From: Natronosalvus rutilus
GTDB lineage: Archaea; Halobacteriota; Halobacteria; Halobacteriales; Natrialbaceae
Length of the DNA: 64,000 bases
Assembly: GCF_024204665.1 (NCBI RefSeq)
Contig: NZ_CP100356.1
Location: 124,001-188,000 of the forward strand
Direction of reading: 5' to 3'
Positions within the stretch are counted from its first letter, which is position 1, and every line of letters starts with the position of its first letter. Under the pieces are notes generated by a model that saw only the letters and a program-made list of their open reading frames with translations, was not told the origin of the DNA and searched no databases. The translations under genes were made by a program, and so were the position numbers. This document shows positions 46,117 through 55,690 of the stretch, piece after piece.

Positions 46117-48801
46117 TTAATCTGTCCGCCAGTATTTGTGCGCTTCAGCGACTATCAGTACTGTCGGTGCGATCAAGAGTATGCGAATCCACGTTTCTAC
46201 CGCAATCGGCTCGATCCCGAGCAGCAGTTGCGTTGGACCGACGTGAATAGCGATCAGATGCACCACCAGTGCCGTGAGCGTCCCGCCAAGGAGTATCGGA
46301 TTGGAGAACGGGCTCTTCTCGACAAAGGAGCGCGATTCGGACCGACACGTCCCGAGAAACAGAGCCATCGAAACGACCATCGTCGTGAGAGCAGCTGTCT
46401 GAGCGTATCCGAGCGTCGCCCCGTTTGTGAACTCGTACCAGAAGATGGCGAGTGCGAGGACTGCGAGCCAGATGCCGACTGTTATGGTTCTCTCAAGCAG
46501 TTGGCGCGAAAGCAATCCCGCGTCAGGTCGGTGAGGCGGGCGTTCAAACTGTTCTCGCTCGCCGGGCTCGAACGCCAGCGCGACGTCCTGAATGCCGTTA
46601 TTGACGACGTTCAACCACAGCGCCTGTGCAGGTAAGAGGAGAAGCGGAAAGAGGCCTGCATCGTCGCGCGGGAGCACGCCGACGATAGCGAGGAAGAACG
46701 CTGCGAGGATCGCCAAGACGAGCGCGACGCCAGTTGCAAGGAGGAACATCGTCGCCTTCCGGATGTTCGAAAAGACGGTGCGTCCCTCCTCAACTGCGGC
46801 GTAAATGGTAGCGAAATTGTCGTCGGTGAGGACCATTTCGCTGGCCTCCTTAGCGACGTCCGTTCCAGTGATTCCCATCGCTGCACCGATGTGTGCCGCC
46901 TTCAACGCTGGAGCGTCGTTGACCCCATCTCCAGTAACAGCCACGATCTCGTCGTCAGCCTGGAGTAACGTGACGATCCGGTGTTTTTGCGCTGGGCTGA
47001 TGCGGGCGAAGATGGCCGTGTTCCTGAGAGCTTCAGTCAGTTCCTCGTCGGAGAGCTCGGCCACTTCTTCGCCGGTGAGTACTCTGTCGGATTCGATTCC
47101 AACCTGTTCCGAGATGGCTTTCGCAGTGACCGCGTGATCGCCGGTAACCATCTTGACTTGTATTCCAGCACGGTCACACGCAGCAATTGCTTTGGGCACG
47201 CCCGATCGTGGGGGGTCGATCATGCCCGCGAATCCGAGAAACGTCAAACCGTCCGGCTCCTCCGTATCCGTTAGATCTCCGTCTCCTCGGGCCATTGTGA
47301 TAACCCGGAGTCCATCGCCAGCGAGTTCGTCGGCTTTCGTGAGCACTTCCTCGGCGTCAAGTGATGTTTGCCCAGTCGCTGTCAAAATTGTGTCACACAT
47401 TTCGATGACGCGCTCGGGAGCCCCCTTGACGTAGGTAACGGGGCCATCGTCCATCACATGTGTGGATGCGGTGTAACGGCGATCTGATTCGAACGGCAGA
47501 TGATCAATCTGTGGATAGGCCCGAATCAGTTCGTGTTGATCGAGGCCCGCCTTTCTGCCAGCGACGAGTAATGCCGTTTCCATGGGATCGCCCACTGCTT
47601 TGAGCGTCCCGTCGTCCGTTTCGTCGAGAATTGCTTCGTTTGCCAGCGTCGCGGCGAGCAGCGTCCCGTGCAACCGGGTCCCCTCTTCGATTGGAATTGT
47701 CTCCTTGCTCTGCCGAAATTCGCCTACCCCCGGATTCCCATCGGCAGTCACGTCCACGAAGCCATCGGCAGTCCACATCTGCTGGACAGTCATGCGGTTC
47801 TCGGTAATTGTGCCGGTCTTGTCCGAGACGATGACACTGCAGGAACCGAGTGTTTCGACGGCGGGGAGCCGCCGGATAATGGCGTTGCGGCCGGCCATCC
47901 GGCGAACACTGACTGCAAGCGCTACCGTCATCACGACCGGCAACCCCTCGGGGATGGCAGAGACCGCCGTGGCGACTGCGAGCAAGAAGACATCCGCGAT
48001 CGGGATCGCTTGCCAAAGCCCGATAGCGAATAGGGCGACCGCAATTCCAAGAATGGCGACGCTGATCAGGTTTCCAAACCGGTGCATCCGCGTCTGAAGC
48101 GGCGTCGCCGCACGTTCTGTCTCTCGAACCTGCCCGGCGATCGTCCCAATTTGGCTATTTCCGCCAGTTGCAACCACGACACCGACACCCCGGCCTGAGG
48201 CAACCGACGTCCCCATATAGGCCATGTTCCGTCGATCAACGACTGTGTGTTCCGGTTCGACGGGTTCTGTCGAACGAGAGATGGGTACGGATTCTCCGGT
48301 CAAAATCGCAGTGTTGAGTTGTAACTCGGTGGTCCGAATCAACCGAAGGTCTGCCGGAACGACACCACCAGATTCTAATAGAACGATATCACCTGGAACC
48401 AGATCCGTGCTGTCTATCTTGGACAATTCTCCATCTCTGCGGACCTGTGCCTTCGGCGTGACAAGTGACGCCAGTGCTGCCATTGCGTTTTCCGCCCGGT
48501 ATTCCTGAACAAATCCGATGACGGCGTTTATACCGAGAACAAGTGCGATGACGATTGCATCAGCGTAATGGTCGATAGCAACCGTGATAACAAATGCAAC
48601 GAGCAAGATATAAATCAGTGGACTCGTGAACTGATGGAGGAAGATCCGTACCGGACTAATTACCTCGCCTTCTCCGATGGTGTTCGGTCCGTATCGGTCG
48701 AGACGACGCGCAGCTTCTTCACTGGCCAGCCCATTCTGACTTGACGCTAATTCGTCAAGCGTCTCGTCCAAGGTGGCCGCGTGCCACGCCGTCTCATCCA
48801 T
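46117..48801 (-). CDS. P2-type cation-transporting ATPase
   Basis: 894 residues from MDETAWHAATLDETLDELAS; an ATG ten codons upstream is also open. N-terminal cation-ATPase domain, then TAILTGESVPISR, AVSAIPEGLPVVMTVALAVS (M4 with PEGLP), VSDKTGTITENRMT and [20 protein letters not shown], and a six-helix C-terminal region. It belongs to the Ca2+/Mg2+-like P2A-P3 group. It moves a cation across the membrane; ion not assignable. Close in kind to bacterial CtpF, which is induced with USPs in hypoxia. Confidence 0.92.
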   Translation of the reverse strand: MDETAWHAATLDETLDELASSQNGLASEEAARRLDRYGPNTIGEGEVISPVRIFLHQFTSPLIYILLVAFVITVAIDHYADAIVIALVLGINAVIGFVQEYRAENAMAALASLVTPKAQVRRDGELSKIDSTDLVPGDIVLLESGGVVPADLRLIRTTELQLNTAILTGESVPISRSTEPVEPEHTVVDRRNMAYMGTSVASGRGVGVVVATGGNSQIGTIAGQVRETERAATPLQTRMHRFGNLISVAILGIAVALFAIGLWQAIPIADVFLLAVATAVSAIPEGLPVVMTVALAVSVRRMAGRNAIIRRLPAVETLGSCSVIVSDKTGTITENRMTVQQMWTADGFVDVTADGNPGVGEFRQSKETIPIEEGTRLHGTLLAATLANEAILDETDDGTLKAVGDPMETALLVAGRKAGLDQHELIRAYPQIDHLPFESDRRYTASTHVMDDGPVTYVKGAPERVIEMCDTILTATGQTSLDAEEVLTKADELAGDGLRVITMARGDGDLTDTEEPDGLTFLGFAGMIDPPRSGVPKAIAACDRAGIQVKMVTGDHAVTAKAISEQVGIESDRVLTGEEVAELSDEELTEALRNTAIFARISPAQKHRIVTLLQADDEIVAVTGDGVNDAPALKAAHIGAAMGITGTDVAKEASEMVLTDDNFATIYAAVEEGRTVFSNIRKATMFLLATGVALVLAILAAFFLAIVGVLPRDDAGLFPLLLLPAQALWLNVVNNGIQDVALAFEPGEREQFERPPHRPDAGLLSRQLLERTITVGIWLAVLALAIFWYEFTNGATLGYAQTAALTTMVVSMALFLGTCRSESRSFVEKSPFSNPILLGGTLTALVVHLIAIHVGPTQLLLGIEPIAVETWIRILLIAPTVLIVAEAHKYWRTD

Positions 48802-48998
48802 TCTACGTAAACAATCGGAAGGGACGGCCAAAATTCTGTGGTGGAGTGGGTTTCATTGGGCGTCTTTTCTTTGACCAGGGGAACCTCACGTACTAGCGAG
48901 TGACAGGACTCCACTATTGAACCAGCTAGTCGTTGTCTCTTGATGTATGCAGATTGAGTGGTATCAAGGATAGCAGGAGGAGGTTCAACCAGCCTCAT

Positions 48999-49347
48999 CC
49001 TAAAAATCCGAGAAGGAGTTGTTGGAGGTCGGATGGGGAACGAGTGTACTCACGAGATCAACGATAACCTGTGCGTGGTAGGCTGCCTCCGGTCGATCCG
49101 CACCTTCGATCTCACTGACGCGCATAACGAATTCCTTCCAGTCGAACCGCTGGCCGTGCTCGTGGACGGCTCCAGTCATGTACCACTTTATCTCCATTGG
49201 GAGCGATGCGGCGAGGTCCTCGGCGTTTTCCTCGGGGATTCGCTAACCCAACGTCATCAACGTCGCTCGGATCGCACGAACGGTTTCGCCGGTTCCTGGA
49301 AGTTCGAGGTGGTGCTGAACCTCTCCAGTGAATTCATCGAAGTTCAT
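48999..49347 (-). pseudogene. DUF2267 protein with nonsense codon
   Basis: Reads MNFDEFTGEVQHHLELPGTG, then RAIRATLMTLG, TAG (49243-49245), RIPEENAEDLAASLPMEIKW and DRPEAAYHAQVIVDLVS. Expected residue at the stop is Glu (GAG to TAG). The C-terminus also looks frameshifted: the next frame gives SDLQQLLLGFLG. DUF2267 proteins are small helical proteins often found beside USPs and CBS proteins. The remaining downstream frame lacks the first helix. Confidence 0.75.
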
Positions 49348-49449
49348 GGATTTTTCTGTTGAACCACGGGACAAGCTGTAATAACATCTGGCCCGTTGAG
49401 GTCACTCTGCCAAACGATGAAGGGAGTCACTCCCAAAATCCTACCCAGG

Positions 49450-50346
49450 ATGTATGACCGTATTGTAATCGCTGTGGATGGGAGTGACGAAGCGAGGCTA
49501 GCAGCACGACGTGTACTCCATCTCGCTCAGGCCTTCGACGCGACCGTCTCCGTTCTCTCTGTCGTCGAACAGAAAGCACTCCAGCTCACAGAGACGTCTG
49601 CTGAGAAAACGCAACTGCACGAACGTGGGGAGGCGGCTCTCACAGAGATCGAGGAACTCGCGTCAGAGCTTGGCCTCTCTGTGACTCCGAAACTGCTAGA
49701 AGGAAAGCCCGCTGTCCGAATCAGCGAATACGCTGACGAGCAGAATGCAGACCTGATAGTCGTCGGGAGACAGGGATTGACTGGGGTCAGTCGGCGTCTC
49801 TTGGGCGGTGTTACCGAACAGGTGCTCCACCGAAGCGACGTCCCCGTGCTCGTCGTCTCGGGCGAGGACAACGAAGGTGAGATGGACGCCGAGTATTCAC
49901 GAGCCCTCATCACGACGGATGGCAGTGAAAATGCTGAAGTGGCGATTCCCCATGGGACAGCCATCGCGCAGCGCTATGGGTCAGACGTTCACGTGTTGAA
50001 CGTCGTGGATCTTCAGGCTGCAGGCGGTGTGTTCAACGCGGGGGGCCTCGAAAAGGAATTCCTTGAACGGCTCGACGCGAGAGGACAAGACGCCGTTGAC
50101 AGCGTTGCGAACGAGATCGAGGAATCTGCCCTGGACCTGACTGTAAAGACCGCCGTCGAACGCACGAAGTCGTTCGAGGGGGCAGCTGCCGGTGTCCGTG
50201 AATACGTCGAGGAAAATGAGATCGATCTCGTCATCATGGGTTCGCACGGTCGGTCGAATCTCAAGCGGCAACTTCTCGGCAGTGTTGCATCCACCGTGAT
50301 TCGAATTGTCGATGTCCCTGTCCTCGTGGTCAAGCGGTCTGATTGA
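49450..50346 (+). CDS. Tandem universal stress protein
   Basis: 298 residues from MYDRIVIAVDGSDEARLAAR. Domain 1 has VGRQGLTGVSRRLLGGVTEQ, in which the usual GxHG is GRQG, so nucleotide binding is less certain. Domain 2 (from RALITTDGSENAEVAIPHGT) has the standard GSHGRSNLKRQLLGSVASTV. An upstream open frame of 18 codons is not conserved. Lies 300 bases before the large P2-type ATPase, same strand. Confidence 0.9.
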   Translation: MYDRIVIAVDGSDEARLAARRVLHLAQAFDATVSVLSVVEQKALQLTETSAEKTQLHERGEAALTEIEELASELGLSVTPKLLEGKPAVRISEYADEQNADLIVVGRQGLTGVSRRLLGGVTEQVLHRSDVPVLVVSGEDNEGEMDAEYSRALITTDGSENAEVAIPHGTAIAQRYGSDVHVLNVVDLQAAGGVFNAGGLEKEFLERLDARGQDAVDSVANEIEESALDLTVKTAVERTKSFEGAAAGVREYVEENEIDLVIMGSHGRSNLKRQLLGSVASTVIRIVDVPVLVVKRSD

Positions 50347-50640
50347 CGTCCTCATCGAGAGAGTTCAATTCTATTTCCGTACAAACACTATTACGTAAGA
50401 ATTCCGCTATTTGCATTGCGACTGTTCTCGTCACCTTCTGATCGCCTCAATTGTAACCGATTCACTCGGCCGTGCGTACGACCATGGGCTGGTTGGTAGA
50501 GAAGAATAATGTGCCCGAGTTCTTGACGCGCCTACGTTTACACCCCCCAAATCAAATTTGCTGGCGCGTGAAACAGCTGACAGGCAACGCAGCAGATCCG
50601 GGTGAGCCTGTTGACAGGTGTCGAATCCCCGCACTAAACA
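50347..50640. other. Leader region of the P2-type ATPase gene
   Basis: No gene recognised. It contains an AT-rich stretch near 50380-50415 and the upstream region of the ATPase. A plus-strand frame covers part of it without homology. Confidence 0.3.
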
Positions 50641-53385
50641 ATGGCACGAGATACGAGCGACGGTCAGACGCCCTGGTCGCGGTCGGTCAGCGACGTGTTG
50701 GAGCAGGCCGATGTCTCGCAAGACGAGGGGCTGACCGAAGACGGCGTCAAGCGCAGACGAGTCCAGTACGGGCCCAACGAGTTGCGTGAGGCCGAACGGC
50801 GACGCTGGTTCGAGATTCTGGCAGCTCAGTTTACGAGCTTCATCATCCTGTTGCTCGCCGCCGCAGGCGTGGGCGCGTTCCTCCTGGGCGACACAATCGA
50901 GGCGATCGCCATCTTCGCCGTCCTCGTCATCAACGGCGTCATCGGCTTCATCACTGAGCAGCGTGCGGTCAACTCGATGGAAAGTCTCCAGGAGATCACG
51001 GAAATTCGAGCCAGAGTCCGGCGAACCGGCGAGGAGACGGAGATTCTCGCAGAAGAGCTAGTGCCGGGCGACATTGTCATCCTCGAGGCCGGCGACGTCG
51101 TTCCGGCCGATCTACGGGTACTCGACCCGGCCAAACTTCAGGTCGACGAATCGGCCCTCACTGGCGAATCCGTCCCTGTTGGCAAGACGAGTGAATCGCT
51201 CGATGATGACGTCCCGCTGGCCGAGCGGGAGAACATGCTCTACAAGGGAACCTACCTGACGCGAGGGACCGTGGAAGCCGTCGTTGTGGACACGGGGCCG
51301 GATACGGAACTCGGGCGGATCTCGGCGTCCCTCGCGGAGACGGCCCAGGAGAAAACGCCGCTCCAGGAGAAGCTCGACGAATTGGGCCAGAAGCTCGTGC
51401 CGTTCCTGCTCGTGGTGGCGACCATCGTCCTCGTGTCCGGCTGGCTCAGAGGCCAAGATTTCTTCCTGATGGTCGAGACAGCTATCGCGCTGGCCATCGC
51501 AACCGTCCCGGAGGGACTCCCCATCGTCGCCACGCTGGTACTGGCACGGGGCATGTGGCGGATGGCCGACCGCAACGCGCTCATTACCAACCTTGCTTCC
51601 GTCGAGACGCTCGGCTCCACGACAATTATCTGTACCGACAAGACAGGTACGCTAACCGAGAACGAGATGACCGTGGCAGCCTACGAACTGTCCAACGGTT
51701 CGGTCGAGGTCACTGGGACCGGGCTCGACACCGAGGGGGCGTTTCAGCACGGCAGCCAAGAGCTGGACGAGCCGGAAGACCCCGTCCTAGGGGAGGCCCT
51801 CGAGGTAGGTGTGCTCTGTAACAACGCCTCCGTGACCGAGGCAGATAGCGAACCGACCGTGACGGGCGATCCGATGGAGGTCGCACTCCTAATAGCGGGC
51901 TTGAAGGGCGGTCTCGACCGGACCGAACTTCTCGAATCGCTGCCGGAAGCCCGGGAGGTCGCTTTCGACCCGTCCGTCAAGATGATGGCGACGTATCACG
52001 ACCTGGACGGACGGTACAGGGTTGCAGTGAAGGGTGCACCGGAGGCAGTCATCGACTCGGCCTCCAGACTGGTAACGAGCGACGGCACTGAAGAGTTATC
52101 GGCTGACGAGAAGAGCGAGTGGATCGAGAAGAGCGATGAAATGGCTGAAAAGGGGTTACGTGTGCTCGCACTCACCCGGAAAGAAGTCGATGATCCGGAA
52201 GCACCGCCGTACGAAGACCTAGCGCTGCTCGGGCTGGTCGGCTTCATCGATCCGCCACGCGAGGAGGTCAAGGCAACCATCCAGGGGTGTCAAGATGCGG
52301 GGATGCGCGTCGTGATGGTGACCGGCGATCACGCGGGAACGGCCAAAAACATTGCCCAGAGCGTCGGGTTGGTGGCCTCGGATGACACCGAGGCCGTCAA
52401 GGGTGAACAACTCGACGCCCCCGACAAACTCTCCCAGCAAGAACGAGAGCAGTTCGTGAACGCGCCAATCTTCGCGCGAGTCAGTCCCGAGAACAAGCTC
52501 GACTTGATCGATCTTCATCAGACGGTCGGCTCTATCGTCGCCATGACTGGGGACGGCGTCAACGACGCGCCGGCACTGAAAAGTGCCGACATCGGTGTCG
52601 CAATGGGCCAGCGAGGGACGCAGGTGGCTCAAGAGGCTTCGGACATGATCCTGCAGGACGACAACTTCGAGAGCATCTATCACGCCGTCAGGGAAGGCCG
52701 GATCATCTTCAGCAACATCCGGAAGTTCGTGTTATACCTCATGTCCTGCAACCTGAGCGAACTGCTGGCCATCTTGATCGCCGCGCTACTGGGCTTTCCC
52801 CTGCCATTGTTTCCTCTGCAGATCCTGTTTCTCAACGTCGTGACTGACGTTTTCCCGGCGTTCGCGCTCGGCGCCTGCGGCGGTAGCAGGGACATCATGG
52901 ATCGTCCGCCGAGGGATCCCAACGAACCGATCATGACGCGAACCCATTGGACCGAGTTGGGATTCTATGGAGGGCTGATTTCGGCCGCTACGATCGGCGC
53001 GTTCGTGATTGGTGGGAGGATGTACGCTGGCGGTCTGGAGACCGAAGAAGCCGTCACGATCTCGTTTCTCACGTTAGCCTTCGCGCAACTCTGGCACGTG
53101 TTCAACGTCCGGGAAATCACTTCTGGCATCCTGCGGAACGAAGTCACTGAGAACCTCTACATATGGGGTGCTTTGGGCCTCTCGACCCTGATCCTCTTCG
53201 GCGCAGTCTACCTGCCGGGAGTCTCGTTGGCGCTGAGTACTACCCCTATCGGCTTGGAGGGATGGCTAGTAGTGTTCGGGATGAGCTTGATACCGCTCGG
53301 CCTGGGACAGGTCGAACGCGAGTTCCGGCGGCGATTCGGGACACCCAAACTTGGGACAACGCTCAAAAACTCACTGTTTGACTAA
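50641..53385 (+). CDS. P2-type cation-transporting ATPase (CtpF-like)
   Basis: 914 residues. N-terminal domain with WSRSVSDVLEQADVSQDEGL, VDESALTGESVPVGKTSE, IALAIATVPEGLPIVATLVL in M4, ICTDKTGTLTENEMTVAAYE, KGAPE in the nucleotide domain, and [20 protein letters not shown]. Ten helices. It is full length and best placed in the Ca2+-type P2 group. The second such pump of the cluster and on the opposite strand from the first. Ion unknown. Confidence 0.92.
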   Translation: MARDTSDGQTPWSRSVSDVLEQADVSQDEGLTEDGVKRRRVQYGPNELREAERRRWFEILAAQFTSFIILLLAAAGVGAFLLGDTIEAIAIFAVLVINGVIGFITEQRAVNSMESLQEITEIRARVRRTGEETEILAEELVPGDIVILEAGDVVPADLRVLDPAKLQVDESALTGESVPVGKTSESLDDDVPLAERENMLYKGTYLTRGTVEAVVVDTGPDTELGRISASLAETAQEKTPLQEKLDELGQKLVPFLLVVATIVLVSGWLRGQDFFLMVETAIALAIATVPEGLPIVATLVLARGMWRMADRNALITNLASVETLGSTTIICTDKTGTLTENEMTVAAYELSNGSVEVTGTGLDTEGAFQHGSQELDEPEDPVLGEALEVGVLCNNASVTEADSEPTVTGDPMEVALLIAGLKGGLDRTELLESLPEAREVAFDPSVKMMATYHDLDGRYRVAVKGAPEAVIDSASRLVTSDGTEELSADEKSEWIEKSDEMAEKGLRVLALTRKEVDDPEAPPYEDLALLGLVGFIDPPREEVKATIQGCQDAGMRVVMVTGDHAGTAKNIAQSVGLVASDDTEAVKGEQLDAPDKLSQQEREQFVNAPIFARVSPENKLDLIDLHQTVGSIVAMTGDGVNDAPALKSADIGVAMGQRGTQVAQEASDMILQDDNFESIYHAVREGRIIFSNIRKFVLYLMSCNLSELLAILIAALLGFPLPLFPLQILFLNVVTDVFPAFALGACGGSRDIMDRPPRDPNEPIMTRTHWTELGFYGGLISAATIGAFVIGGRMYAGGLETEEAVTISFLTLAFAQLWHVFNVREITSGILRNEVTENLYIWGALGLSTLILFGAVYLPGVSLALSTTPIGLEGWLVVFGMSLIPLGLGQVEREFRRRFGTPKLGTTLKNSLFD

Positions 53386-53441
53386 CTGTTACAGAGGATC
53401 TAGCCGATCCTTGGACTATAATCCGAGAGAGTAGTGATCGA

Positions 53442-53680
53442 TGCCTGAAGAAGACCTATTCGAAACCGAGGGCCACGGATCAAGAGCTAAATCGCCGAAT
53501 CACTTGTCGAAGCTGCCAATGTGATAGAACCTGGTACCGTTCGCTTAGAAAGCGCTACCGAGACGAAATATTACAATCCCCGAGAATCCACGGTTTGAAG
53601 TCGAACTCGAACACCTCACCGACTCGGAGACGGGAGCAGAACGATATGAATTAGAATACGAAATTCGATGGACCATGTGA
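53442..53680 (+). pseudogene. Amphi-Trp domain protein, two frameshifts
   Basis: The start MPEEDLFETEGHGSRA, then IAESLVEAANVIEPGTVRLE in a second frame, then TIPENPRFEVELEHLTDSET and YELEYEIRW in a third, together give a whole amphi-Trp protein. A base is missing near 53490 and the frame shifts again near 53570. Amphi-Trp proteins are small haloarchaeal proteins of unknown function. As read, only 27 codons are translated. Confidence 0.7.
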
Positions 53681-53891
53681 TGACTTTGTCAGGCTAGAGA
53701 TGTGATCTCTCGCCGAGTACCTAATAGACGTCGGAGGGGCCGAGAACCGCGGTGATATTTATGCTCCAACGTGGAGTCGCCCACCTCTCCTACGAGCAGT
53801 ACGGACTGAAGGCAGTCCCTGTTCACTCGGTTCGATGGGGACAGAGTACCGTGGCCAGTAGTTATCCATCGGGCCGTGGTACACCAGTGAT
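53681..53891. other. Intergenic region before the sulfatase
   Basis: No gene. gtgatattta near 53750-53761 is AT-rich but about 130 bases before the start. Confidence 0.25.
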
Positions 53892-55247
53892 ATGAAAGAT
53901 TCGCGACCGAACGTGCTGTTGATACACGGACACGACCTCGGACGGTATCTCGGGTGTTACGACGTCGACATTGACACGCCGCGTATCGACGCACTCGCGG
54001 ACGAAGGAGCGCTGTTCGATCGACACTTCGCGACCGCTCCGCAGTGTTCACCGAGCCGGGGGAGCCTCATGACCGGGCGGTTCCCGCACGTCAACGGATT
54101 GATGGGACTCGCACATGGTAACTGGGAACTCCATGACGACGAACGGATTCTCCCGCAGTATCTCAGCGACGCTGGCTACGAGACGCACCTGTTCGGCCTC
54201 CAGCACATCACGCAGGATACAGATCGGCTCGAATACGATCACGTTCACTCCGAGGGGAACCTGTATCCCGGCGTCTCTCCGTCGGTCCACCAGGCCAATC
54301 GAGCCCGTAACGTCGCGTCGGTCGTCGCGTCGTTCTTTGAAAAGTCGGCGTACGCCGCGCCGTTTTTCGCGTCAATCGGCTTCTTCGAGTGTCACCGAGT
54401 CGAAGAGAAGAACGGTCGATTCGGATTCGACGCCGACTATTACCAGGGCGACGAACCTGAATCGGTCCGCCCACTCCCATACCTTCCTGACCGCCGGGGG
54501 ATTAGACAGGACCTCGCGGAAATGCACGGCATGGTGTACGCCGTCGACGACGCAGTCGGGACCATCCTCGATGCGCTCGCTGCCACCGGTATCGACGAGG
54601 AAACGCTCGTGATCTTCACCACCGAACACGGCATCGCGTTTCCGCGCGCGAAAGGCACATGCTACGACGCCGGAATCGAGACTGCACTGGTGATACGCTA
54701 TCCGGGCGTCGTTGATGCCGGTCGGCGGTACGACGACCTGGTGAGCAACATCGACGTCTTACCCACGGTTCTTGATCTCGTGAACGTAGATGACTCTGCG
54801 GCGATCGACGGCCGGAGCGTGGCCGCCCTGATTGCCGATGACGCGGGGGAATATGACAAGCGGGATCAGATCTTCGCAGAGATGACCTGGCACGACGTGT
54901 ATAATCCGATCCGCGCGATAAGGACCGACCGCTACAAGTACATCCGGAACTTCTGGCATCTTCCCACCGTCTATCTGCCAACGGATATTTTCGCGAGCGA
55001 GTCCGGTCGCGAGGTCCGCGAAGCGGACGGGGTGCCGTCCAGGCAGTACGAGGAACTGTACGATCTCCGAGACGCACCCCAGGAGGACGACAACGTCGTG
55101 TATGAGCCCCGGTATCAGGATGTTAGACGAGACCTCTCGAGGCAACTCTACGGGTGGATGGACGAAACCGAGGATCCACTACTCGACGGACCCGTTGTTC
55201 CAGGCGATTATGGCGAGATTTTGTCGTGGCCGCACGATAACTCGTGA
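53892..55247 (+). CDS. Sulfatase-family hydrolase
   Basis: 451 residues. The alkaline-phosphatase-like fold of sulfatases: metal-binding start LLIHGHDLGRYLGCYDVDID, the formylglycine site QCSPSRGSLMTGRFPHVNG (C-x-P-S-R complete), and TTEHGIAFPRAKGTCYDAGI, where DHG is replaced by EHG. It is close to N-sulfoglucosamine-sulfohydrolase-like proteins found in haloarchaea. No signal peptide, so cytoplasmic. Substrate unknown. It is the only gene here that does not fit the metal and stress theme clearly. Confidence 0.88.
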   Translation: MKDSRPNVLLIHGHDLGRYLGCYDVDIDTPRIDALADEGALFDRHFATAPQCSPSRGSLMTGRFPHVNGLMGLAHGNWELHDDERILPQYLSDAGYETHLFGLQHITQDTDRLEYDHVHSEGNLYPGVSPSVHQANRARNVASVVASFFEKSAYAAPFFASIGFFECHRVEEKNGRFGFDADYYQGDEPESVRPLPYLPDRRGIRQDLAEMHGMVYAVDDAVGTILDALAATGIDEETLVIFTTEHGIAFPRAKGTCYDAGIETALVIRYPGVVDAGRRYDDLVSNIDVLPTVLDLVNVDDSAAIDGRSVAALIADDAGEYDKRDQIFAEMTWHDVYNPIRAIRTDRYKYIRNFWHLPTVYLPTDIFASESGREVREADGVPSRQYEELYDLRDAPQEDDNVVYEPRYQDVRRDLSRQLYGWMDETEDPLLDGPVVPGDYGEILSWPHDNS

Positions 55248-55690
55248 GGGGCGTCGTCCGATGAGCGATCAGGAACCCTGAGCCCCTTCGTTCAACACCG
55301 GTACGACTCTGGTCGTGATGAGTGATTGGAGGTCGAACAGATGGATCACGTGATGTACCGATATCTCCGCGTCGAGAAGCTCACGCACGGATGGCGAAGG
55401 GCATGCGGAGCCGTCGGCGATTTGTTCACGGAAGCGAAACCGTTCGAACCATCCGATTTCCAATCACAGTAGGTAGACTTACGGGGCGATTCCTGCCGAG
55501 TGCCAACCCAATCTCATTCTTTCCCCATACTGGATCGAACATCTCCCTTGCGTCTATAGTCCAACCGGGAACGAGATCAGTGCCGATGCGGTCGAGATAC
55601 TCCAGTGACTCACACGGTCGACTGCGGTCGGTGGCAGGAACTTGGATATTGACGGTCAACGCAAGCACAACGAGCAGTTTCCAGACCGGT
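55248..55690. other. Stretch without recognised gene
   Basis: A minus-strand frame at 55426-55668 (MLALTVNIQVPATDRSRPCE) has no domain and no continuation. Possibly eroded coding DNA between convergent genes. Confidence 0.25.

Noticed and set aside
44460..50640. A shared operator motif upstream of the USP and ATPase genes
   Set aside because: Short similarities such as gaaacagct recur but without consistent spacing or symmetry by eye.
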